A stretch of DNA of 64,000 nt from Salvia splendens (Eukaryota; Streptophyta; Magnoliopsida; Lamiales; Lamiaceae): contig NC_056033.1 of the NCBI RefSeq assembly GCF_004379255.2, forward strand, positions 22,312,209 to 22,376,208, in the 5' to 3' direction. This document shows positions 51,013 to 61,225 of this stretch, one piece after another (position 1 is the stretch's first letter; every line of letters starts with the position of its first letter). Below the pieces are notes generated by a model, which saw nothing but the letters and a program-made list of their open reading frames with translations, ran no database searches and was not told the origin of the DNA. Position numbers and translations under genes: made by a program.

Positions 51013-53662
51013 ATGCCGGACCATCCGCCGGACACGTCGCCGGGGCCCGAGGAACCTCGCACCATCTCGGACCAGCGCATGGTCTTTCGGTCGACCGAGG
51101 ACCCCATCCCTAATCCTCCGAGCAAGAAGATGAAGCAAAAAGCCACAAAACTCAAAATGAGGAAAAGTACGCCGGCTCCTCCAACTAAAGGAAATGGTCG
51201 GAAAAGGTTTGTTCTTTCACCCCTTCCGGAGGACAAACAACCTTGGAAGAGGCTAGAGTTCGGGTCGGAATACTCGTCCCCACCCGGGAGCCCTAAGTGC
51301 AAAGGGACCATCTTTCCGGCGAGCCCGCCGAGTGATCAAGGGGACAACGGCCGGCGGGATGAAGTAGAAAGTGCTTCGGACACCAAGGAATGCCAATTGG
51401 CCATTGCCAATGCGGTCCTATCGACCATGGCCTCCAAAAATCAAAATTCCGACCAGGTTGCCGGTGCGGCCGCCGGCGACGACCATGACGTCGAAGAGGA
51501 GGACGTGACCCCTCCGGATCATGACAAACCTAAAGTACATGCGGCAGCAAAAGCAAAAGACTCATTGGAAGTAGTGGAAGTCAACTTACCCGAATTGGAA
51601 GTGGGAACAAAAACTCTTTTCGAAAGTGGCTTGGCGCCTTGCTCACTTGGAATGTCACATGATGTCCTAGCCGTTGGAGGGCTAATGCAGCCAAAAACTA
51701 CCCATCTCCTACACCTCGCAGCCTTGGATTTGGTGGACAAGCTAGACACCATGACCGCCCAACCACTTCTCGACGCCGGCTAGCCGGAGGATGCGCACAT
51801 GGCCGATGGGTCTCACAACTCTTCCCTTCCGGAGTCCGACCAAGCCTTGCTTGCACCTACGGGGCCTTTCATCCCCTCCTTTGAGGAGTTTCCCCCTCTA
51901 GCGAGAGGACGGACCTTAAAACTTCGAGACACGTTCGAGGCTGGCGCGGCAAAGTCGACGGCTTTTGTGGCTTGGTCAAGGCCAGAGCCACCTGGCCGGA
52001 AGGGAAGCTCACAGGGGTGCGGCTACCAAGGTTGGGGCCGAGGGTCATAGGCCACCCCGACACCACCTACCAACCCGATGGTGGGCGAAGCTCTGACTAG
52101 TTCCGTCACGGCTATCCAGGACCAGCCGATGGCCATGAGTGACCTTTCCCACGAGACCGTGACACGAGGGCCGATGGTCGCTAGTCGAGAAGGGGAGGCC
52201 GAAGTTCCCTCGGGTACCTCTAGTAGGCTGAAATCGATGGCGGAGTTACTTAAGGGTTCTCCCGAACCCAAGGGTCCTCAAGTCTTCCGTGCCGGAACAG
52301 ATCCAAAACATTGGTTTTGCCTCCATGTCCAATGGAGTTCCGGCCATCTACTTCTCTGGGGCTGAAACACAAAAGCTTGCTGATAGCATGGGGCACGCCA
52401 TCGTGGGTAAGTTTTCACATTCTATTCCTACGGGCCATCAAATTCAAAAAACCCTAGATAACATTAAATTCAGATGTGGCTTCAATTGGAAATACATTAA
52501 TGCTAAACATATCCTTATCCAATGCGAGGATTTGGCGGATTATGCCTGGCTTCTCGGAGGCCCAAAGGGAACACCCGTTTGGCTCATTGATCGCCACCCA
52601 ATGAGGGTCTTCAAATGGTCCCCGGATTTCGATGCATATTGTGAGTCCCCGATAGCAGCAATTTGGTGTAATTTAATCGGGCTCCCAATTCACTTGTTTG
52701 ATCAATACGGTCTTTTCGCCATCGGCAAGCTCCTCGGCAACCCAATCCAAGTTGATCGGGCCACGGCTACCAAGACGAGACTCTCCTTTGCCCGCATTTG
52801 TATTGAGATTGACATCACCAAACCGCCCCCTGAAGAGATAATCCTTGACTTGTGCGGCCGCGAGTTGGTGCAACAAGTCCGGTGGGATAAGATCCCATCC
52901 TATTGCCAAGAGTGTAAACATGTTGGCCATGCAAGTGATGTGTGCTATGCGATGGGCAAAAAGGAAAGGCCGCCGAAACGAAACTACAATATCAACCCGC
53001 CAAAGAAGGCAAACCCCGAAGGCCACGGTATGAAGGGCCTGCAAGATGCGGTGAGGCACAATCCTAACTCCAATGAAGGGAACCGCCAAGGGAAGAATAA
53101 GGGCAATGCCGGGAATCGTCCTAACAACAATTCAAATGGAGAGGAGGAAAAGGATACAACTTGGGATGGTCCGGACATTATGGGTGGAACCCAAGGAGGG
53201 AATGCTTCGCGCCCCGGAACATTCAAAGTGGGCCTCAAGCGCGTGGGAGGGGAAAAAGGGAACCCAACACCCCCGACCACCGAGCCACCTTCACCAATTC
53301 ATGGAGATATGGATGTGGAATGGGAGTACACCAAGGCGAGCCGATCGGTGTCCCCGCCTACACGAGGGAGTGCGAGAGGGGGCGCACGCCATGCAATGAC
53401 TAGGGGGCGTGGTTTCTTCTCAAGTAAGAATCACATGAGCACTAACCAATACTACTCCCTCATGGCGAATGGAGAATTTGATGTCGACAATTGTGGGGAA
53501 GCGGACGAATCGGCCATGGACATGCAAGTGGGGACCGAGAGGATTGGAGACGGCTCTCCACTTGACGATGCCGAGGAGCACGCAACGAACAAAGAGCAAC
53601 ATCTCATTGAATATCAAGGAGGGACTTCGTCTCCTTCGGGTACGCATCCTACTTGTTATTGA
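51013..53662 (+). pseudogene. LINE-I ORF1 with two stops and a frameshift
   Basis: ATG 51013 (MPDHPPDTSPGPEEPRTIS). In-frame TAG at 51781-51783 and TAG at 52048-52050, then a one-base shift at about 52290 (KGPQVF | PEQIQNIGF). After it the DUF4283-like core, the knuckle CQECKHVGHASDVC (about 52905-52950) and the NQYYSLMANGEF tail are open to TGA at 53660-53662. That stop overlaps the ORF2 start by one base (TGATG), whereas the C/D/H group has a two-base gap. The protein would be non-functional without readthrough. Confidence 0.9.
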
Positions 53663-56600
53663 TGTTTTACAATATCATGTTTTGGAACGTGAGGGGAATC
53701 GCAAATGCGTCAACCCAAAACGTTTTGAAAAGGCTAATTAAATCTCATAATGTTTTATTCCTTGCTATAATGGAACCACTCACAACACCGGATCCGGACC
53801 GGTTCTCCAAGGCCCTGGGGCTGTCCTACATTGGATCGAACATGACCGGAAAATTCTGGTTGTTTGCGGAAGAGGGATCCACTTTTGATATTGATTGTGA
53901 TTCGGAACAAATCCTACATGGGCGTCTCAAGTCCCACCGTATTGCTAGGCCGCTGGCCGTTTCGGCTTTGTATGCCAAATGCACAAGATCCGAAAGACAC
54001 CTCCTGTGGGATAAGATGAGAGAAATTGCTGGGCCCCTCGAAGGATCACCATGGATTATTGGTGGCGACTTCAACACCATCCTATCACACCGAGATAGGG
54101 TTGGGAGCGACACCAACCGGCAAGCAGAGATGGTCGACTTCGCGGAGGCAATTGAAGACTGTAGGCTCCTTGATTCGGGGTTCGATGGTGCGGAATTCAC
54201 ATGGGCCAAAAACTGCCTCTTTGAAAGATTGGATAGAGTGCTTGTTAGTGAGGGTTGGGCTAGGGCCTTCGAAGCTACTCAGGTTACGAACCTCCCTCAG
54301 GTTGCTTCGGACCACGGGCCGGTCCTTGTAAGATGTAAGACGCTGAACACTACCATCGGAGGCAAGGCATTCCGATTCCAGAACATGTGGATCCGACATG
54401 GGGGGTTCATGGCTGTAGTGCAAAATGATGTGGATCCGACATGGGGCGAGTGGACTCCTAAATATTCAAATCAAACATGCTAGAGTGAAAAGAGCCCTAA
54501 AGGCGTGGAACAAAGAAGTTTTTAGGAACATCCATGCCAACCTCAAGGAAAAGGAGGAAGGAATTACCGTGGCCCAATCCATCTTCGAGGCAAGGCCAAC
54601 ACCGGAAAATAGGACAATGATCAATAAATACATTGCCGAGTACATCATGTTGCTGAAAATGGAAGAGGATTTTTGGCGGCAAAAGGCAGCCCTGAGATGG
54701 CTTGCGGAGGGCGACAAAAATACCCGGTTCGATCAAAGCTGGGTGAAACAAAAAAGAGTTCGCCTACGCATCCACTCGATTCGTGTCAACGGCCAGGAGC
54801 TTACTGAGGAGGCCGAAATAAAAAAGTCAGCGGTAGATTTCTACCAACAACTCCTAGCGCCCAGCAATCCGGTTCTAGACGAGCCAGACCTTGACCTTAT
54901 CCAGCGAGTACACTCAGCCGAGCACTTTGCGGACATCGCAAATGCACCGGGTCCCGATGGCTTCTCCGCCACTTTCTACCAAGCCTGTTGGACTATTGTG
55001 GGGCCGGAGGTGGTGGAAGCAATTGGCCAGTTCTTCAGAGGGGCTTTCCTGCCACGAAGTATTACGGCCACAAGCATTGTCCTCATCCCAAAGAAGGCGT
55101 CGCCCGAGTCATGGACTGACTACCGACCCATCAGCCTCTGCAACGTCTTTAACAAGATCATCACCAAGGTACTCACAACTCGACTCTCCCCTTTCCTTCC
55201 ACAGGTCATCTCCCCAAACCAAAGTGGTTTCGTGAAAGGGCGGCTCCTCAATGATAACGCTCTGTTGGCCCAAGAGATGTTCCATGAACTTGCAAGATGC
55301 TCCCCAGCGCCTAATGTAGCGGTGAAGATCGACATGGCGAAAGCCTATGATAGGATCCAATGGCCTTTCCTCTTCAAGGTGCTTCGGCGAATGGGATTCC
55401 CGGACACATGGATCTCACTCATGGAGAGGTGCATAGGCTCGTGTTGGTTCTCGATCCTTGTCAATGGGGTACCTTCAGGATTCTTCAGATCAACACAGGG
55501 ACTCCGACAAGGTGATCCGATTTCCCCTGCGTTGTTTGTAATTGCCGCGGACTACCTGTCTCGAGCCTTGGATATGCTCATACTTGGCCAAAGGGATATG
55601 GTGTTTAAGGCCTCCCGGAGATGCATTGAGGTCAGCCACCTAGCCTATGCGGATGATATTATAATATTCACACAAGCGGCGGCAAACCCCCTACGCCGGC
55701 TCCGAGCCTGTCTCGAGAACTATGAAAATGTCTCCGGCCAACAAGCCAGCCTCACCAAGAGCAACTTCTATATCGCCGAAATCCATGACCATTGGGCACC
55801 CTCGATCCAAGCGGAAGGAGGCTTCACTAGGGGCACCTTTCCTTTCCTCTACCTCGGCGTCCCCATCTACCGTGGTGTAAAGCGCACGGACATGTTCCTC
55901 TTCCTACGTGAAAAGATTGCAAGAAGGATCTCGGGCTGGGCACACCGGCACTTATCTTTTGGAGGGAGGCTCACGCTGATTAAGAGCACCCTTGAAGCGA
56001 TCCCCTTACACATCTTCCAAGCCATTGAGCCCACTGCCGGCACCTTAAAACAACTTGATCAACAAATGGCCCGATTCTTTTGGGGATCTACGAGTGAGAG
56101 AAAGCGAACCCATTGGATAGGATGGGATCAAATGTGTCGCCCTACCGAGGAAGGAGGTCTCGGGATTCGGAAAACTTTGGAGGTTTTACGTGCTTTCAAC
56201 ATAAAATTATGGTGGCGCTTCCGGGAACAAAACTCCCTTTGGGCAAAATACATGATGGCAAAGTATTGCTCCATCTCCACACCACTTACCTTGAGAACGC
56301 CGAGCAGGAGTAGCCCTACATGGAGGAGGCTCTCTAGAGCCTGGACTCTCGCTCAACCGTACATGAGGTGGCTTGTGGGGCAAGGGAATATCTACTTCTG
56401 GGATGACATCTGGCTTGGCAACAGCCCACTCAAGGACCTCAGCCTTGATGATAGGGGAATGCCTACCACCCGGGTCTCGGAGTTCATTACAAATGGCACT
56501 TGGGATGAACCCAAGCTCCGACTCCTGCACGATCAAGCCGGCATCCCACAGCATATTATTGATCGCATCCTCAGCACCCCGATACTCCAAGACGAATAGG

Positions 56601-56763
56601 ATATCCCGCGGTGGACCCTCTCTGAGCACGGGGAATTCACGGTAGCATCGTCGTGGGACACACTCCGAGGGCGGAACCAGATCGTTCAAGGCCTGGGTTA
56701 TGTTTGGCAGGCGGGCCTCACTAAGTCAATAGCCATCTTCATCTGGAGGCTTCTTTCCAATCG
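53662..56763 (+). pseudogene. LINE-I ORF2, damaged and 3'-truncated
   Basis: The first frame (53662-54483) gives a nearly complete endonuclease with FWNVRG, AIMEP, GGDFNT and SDHGPV. At 54427-54446 a copy of the upstream bases tgtggatccgacatgggg replaces the expected linker and shifts the frame. The second frame continues from GLLNIQIK. At about 54945 about 20 codons are lost in frame (ADIANAPGPDGF, lacking the segment ending in SGDS). RT with AYADDIIIF is otherwise open; TAG at 56597-56599 replaces a Gln codon. The ORF stops at the duplication junction (56763), before the CQCC residues. Confidence 0.9.
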
Positions 56764-58269
56764 GGATTTGACAACCACTACACCTTCAAGCACAACAACA
56801 AGTCTATTATGCTTGTCTCATTGACGCCTCAATAAGTTCAAGAGGACCAACAGAAATTGTCACAAGCAAGGAGAGCTCGTGAGGTTGAGAGAAAAAAAAG
56901 TGAGGGCATTGAAAAAGAGTCGAGTGAAAAAAAGAGTCGAGAGAAAAGTAAGAATGAGAGAAAAAAAGGTGAGGGCATTGAAAAAGAGTCAAGTGAAAAG
57001 AGTCCGAATGAAAAAAAAGAATTTTTATGTGGGAGCAAAAGAAATAAAGAGTGCAATAGTTGAAAAAGAGAGTGTTTTCATCTTAGTGTACAAACAGTCT
57101 TTGTTTACCACTAACGAATTAACCACTTCTTTGCCAAGTACTTTTATGTCTCTTTTACAGGAATTCGAAGATATTTTTCCAGTTGAAGAATCAAGTGGAT
57201 TACCTCCATTAAGAGGTATTGAACACCAAATTGACCTTGTTCCCGGGGCAGTTCTACCAAACCGACCAGCCTATAGAGCCAATCCCGAAGAGACTAAGGA
57301 AATTCAAAGGCAAGTGCAAGAGTTGTTGGACCAAGGAAAAATTCGTGAGAGCATGAGTCCATGTGCTGTTCCGGTAATTGTTGTTTCTAAGAAAGATGGA
57401 TCATGGAGGATGTGCATCGACTGCCGAGCAATCAACAAAATCACGGTAAAGTATCGCTATCCTATTCCTAGGCTAGATGATATGCTTGATGAATTGCATG
57501 GATCTGTTGTGTTTAGTAAGATCGATTTGAAAAGTAGTTATCATCAAATTCGAATTAGAGAAGGAGACGAATGGAAAACAGCCTTTAAAACAAAATTTGG
57601 TCTATATGAGTGGTTAGTAATGCCTTTTGGTTTAACTAATGCACCAAGTACTTTCATGAGATTGATGCTCCATGTTTTGAGAAAATTCATTGGAAAATTT
57701 GTGGTTGTTTATTTTGATGATATTCTTGTCTATAGCAAAAATGTGGATGAACATCTTAACCATGTGCGCGTGCGTGCAGTTTTGGATACCTTACGAAAAG
57801 AATCATTGTACGCAAATCTCAAAAAGTGTTCTTTTTGCATGGATAAAGTTGTTTTTCTGGGTTTTGTTATAAGTGTTAATGGGATTGAAATGGAAAAGGA
57901 GAAGGTGAAAGCTATTTTAGAATGGCCAATTCCTCAAAATGTAGCACAAGTTAGAAGTTTTCATGGTCTTGCAAGTTTTTATAGGAGGTTTGTCAAGGAT
58001 TTTAGTACAATTGCTGCACCTTTGAATGAGATTGTGAAAAAGGATATTTGTTTTTATTGGGGAGAAAAACAAGAGCATGCTTTTAATCTCCTCAAAGAAA
58101 AACTTACAACTGCACCAATTCTTTCTTTGCCTAACTTTGATAACATGTTCGAGCTTGAATGCGATGCATCTGGAGTAGGCATAGGAGCTGTTTTGTTGCG
58201 GGATGGAAAGCCAATCGCTTACTTTAGTGAAAAGTTGAAAGGAGCTCAATTGAACTATCCAACGTATGA
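56764..58269 (+). pseudogene. Ty3/gypsy protease end, RT and RNase H start, duplicate copy
   Basis: Identical in sequence to 49201-50706: end of protease (DNHYTF is read in another frame here), stop near 56835, Lys/Glu repeat, then the open RT from 56879 with CIDCRAIN, MPFGLTNAPSTFM, YFDDILVYS and the RNase H start ELECDASGVGIGA, cut at YPTYD. There is no gag upstream; the preceding sequence is LINE-I. The copy exists only because of the tandem duplication. Confidence 0.92.
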
Positions 58270-58575
58270 CGAAGGCCGGACCGCTTAATACTCTTGTACT
58301 TTGTGAAGGCTCACCACTTTTGGAGTGAGAAGCTCCTCATTCTCTCTAAACACAACTCCCTATTGTCCCGCCTTGTAACACCGTTGCCAACCACCGCCGC
58401 CCTCTTCAACTCAAGGTCTTCACCCTCGCTTCCCTCCCCTCCACTCCGACCTCAACCCGGCCTTCTTTCAACCCTCACGACCCTAAACGCTGCCGGCCTC
58501 TGCCTTTGTGTCGGATCTTACACCGTCACCTCCGCTTCCCCCCGACCACGCTGGTGACTTGGCACACGCTCGGCC

Positions 58576-61225
58576 ATGCCGGACCATCCGCCGGACACGT
58601 CGCCGGGGCCCGAGGAACCTCGCACCATCTCGGACCAGCGCATGGTCTTTCGGTCGACCGAGGACCCCATCCCTAATCCTCCGAGCAAGAAGATGAAGCA
58701 AAAAGCCACAAAACTCAAAATGAGGAAAAGTACGCCGGCTCCTCCAACTAAAGGAAATGGTCGGAAAAGGTTTGTTCTTTCACCCCTTCCGGAGGACAAA
58801 CAACCTTGGAAGAGGCTAGAGTTCGGGTCGGAATACTCGTCCCCACCCGGGAGCCCTAAGTGCAAAGGGACCATCTTTCCGGCGAGCCCGCCGAGTGATC
58901 AAGGGGACAACGGCCGGCGGGATGAAGTAGAAAGTGCTTCGGACACCAAGGAATGCCAATTGGCCATTGCCAATGCGGTCCTATCGACCATGGCCTCCAA
59001 AAATCAAAATTCCGACCAGGTTGCCGGTGCGGCCGCCGGCGACGACCATGACGTCGAAGAGGAGGACGTGACCCCTCCGGATCATGACAAACCTAAAGTA
59101 CATGCGGCAGCAAAAGCAAAAGACTCATTGGAAGTAGTGGAAGTCAACTTACCCGAATTGGAAGTGGGAACAAAAACTCTTTTCGAAAGTGGCTTGGCGC
59201 CTTGCTCACTTGGAATGTCACATGATGTCCTAGCCGTTGGAGGGCTAATGCAGCCAAAAACTACCCATCTCCTACACCTCGCAGCCTTGGATTTGGTGGA
59301 CAAGCTAGACACCATGACCGCCCAACCACTTCTCGACGCCGGCTAGCCGGAGGATGCGCACATGGCCGATGGGTCTCACAACTCTTCCCTTCCGGAGTCC
59401 GACCAAGCCTTGCTTGCACCTACGGGGCCTTTCATCCCCTCCTTTGAGGAGTTTCCCCCTCTAGCGAGAGGACGGACCTTAAAACTTCGAGACACGTTCG
59501 AGGCTGGCGCGGCAAAGTCGACGGCTTTTGTGGCTTGGTCAAGGCCAGAGCCACCTGGCCGGAAGGGAAGCTCACAGGGGTGCGGCTACCAAGGTTGGGG
59601 CCGAGGGTCATAGGCCACCCCGACACCACCTACCAACCCGATGGTGGGCGAAGCTCTGACTAGTTCCGTCACGGCTATCCAGGACCAGCCGATGGCCATG
59701 AGTGACCTTTCCCACGAGACCGTGACACGAGGGCCGATGGTCGCTAGTCGAGAAGGGGAGGCCGAAGTTCCCTCGGGTACCTCTAGTAGGCTGAAATCGA
59801 TGGCGGAGTTACTTAAGGGTTCTCCCGAACCCAAGGGTCCTCAAGTCTTCCGTGCCGGAACAGATCCAAAACATTGGTTTTGCCTCCATGTCCAATGGAG
59901 TTCCGGCCATCTACTTCTCTGGGGCTGAAACACAAAAGCTTGCTGATAGCATGGGGCACGCCATCGTGGGTAAGTTTTCACATTCTATTCCTACGGGCCA
60001 TCAAATTCAAAAAACCCTAGATAACATTAAATTCAGATGTGGCTTCAATTGGAAATACATTAATGCTAAACATATCCTTATCCAATGCGAGGATTTGGCG
60101 GATTATGCCTGGCTTCTCGGAGGCCCAAAGGGAACACCCGTTTGGCTCATTGATCGCCACCCAATGAGGGTCTTCAAATGGTCCCCGGATTTCGATGCAT
60201 ATTGTGAGTCCCCGATAGCAGCAATTTGGTGTAATTTAATCGGGCTCCCAATTCACTTGTTTGATCAATACGGTCTTTTCGCCATCGGCAAGCTCCTCGG
60301 CAACCCAATCCAAGTTGATCGGGCCACGGCTACCAAGACGAGACTCTCCTTTGCCCGCATTTGTATTGAGATTGACATCACCAAACCGCCCCCTGAAGAG
60401 ATAATCCTTGACTTGTGCGGCCGCGAGTTGGTGCAACAAGTCCGGTGGGATAAGATCCCATCCTATTGCCAAGAGTGTAAACATGTTGGCCATGCAAGTG
60501 ATGTGTGCTATGCGATGGGCAAAAAGGAAAGGCCGCCGAAACGAAACTACAATATCAACCCGCCAAAGAAGGCAAACCCCGAAGGCCACGGTATGAAGGG
60601 CCTGCAAGATGCGGTGAGGCACAATCCTAACTCCAATGAAGGGAACCGCCAAGGGAAGAATAAGGGCAATGCCGGGAATCGTCCTAACAACAATTCAAAT
60701 GGAGAGGAGGAAAAGGATACAACTTGGGATGGTCCGGACATTATGGGTGGAACCCAAGGAGGGAATGCTTCGCGCCCCGGAACATTCAAAGTGGGCCTCA
60801 AGCGCGTGGGAGGGGAAAAAGGGAACCCAACACCCCCGACCACCGAGCCACCTTCACCAATTCATGGAGATATGGATGTGGAATGGGAGTACACCAAGGC
60901 GAGCCGATCGGTGTCCCCGCCTACACGAGGGAGTGCGAGAGGGGGCGCACGCCATGCAATGACTAGGGGGCGTGGTTTCTTCTCAAGTAAGAATCACATG
61001 AGCACTAACCAATACTACTCCCTCATGGCGAATGGAGAATTTGATGTCGACAATTGTGGGGAAGCGGACGAATCGGCCATGGACATGCAAGTGGGGACCG
61101 AGAGGATTGGAGACGGCTCTCCACTTGACGATGCCGAGGAGCACGCAACGAACAAAGAGCAACATCTCATTGAATATCAAGGAGGGACTTCGTCTCCTTC
61201 GGGTACGCATCCTACTTGTTATTGA
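58576..61225 (+). pseudogene. LINE-I ORF1, duplicate copy
   Basis: Same reading as 51013-53662: TAG at 59344-59346 and 59611-59613, shift at about 59853, knuckle CQECKHVGHASDVC near 60470, TGA at 61223-61225 overlapping the ORF2 ATG. Confidence 0.9.

Larger units (their letters stand above)
49201..56763 (+). repeat. Tandem duplication, unit 1 (7563 bp)
   Basis: Every base compared from 49201 recurs 7563 bases later, from 56764. The unit holds the gypsy protease end, RT, a LINE 3'UTR scrap and LINE-I to within ORF2. The only difference found is 50938 C versus 58501 T. Unit 1 is where the gypsy is continuous on the left, so it holds the original left edge. Confidence 0.93.
50761..56763 (+). 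mobile_element. LINE-I: degenerate LINE, 3' end cut by the duplication junction
   Basis: 5'UTR, ORF1 and ORF2 with several lesions. It ends at LLSNR of the zinc segment, where unit 2 of the duplication starts with gypsy sequence. RNase H, 3'UTR and tail are missing in this unit. The subfamily is related to but clearly distinct from C/D/H. Confidence 0.9.
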
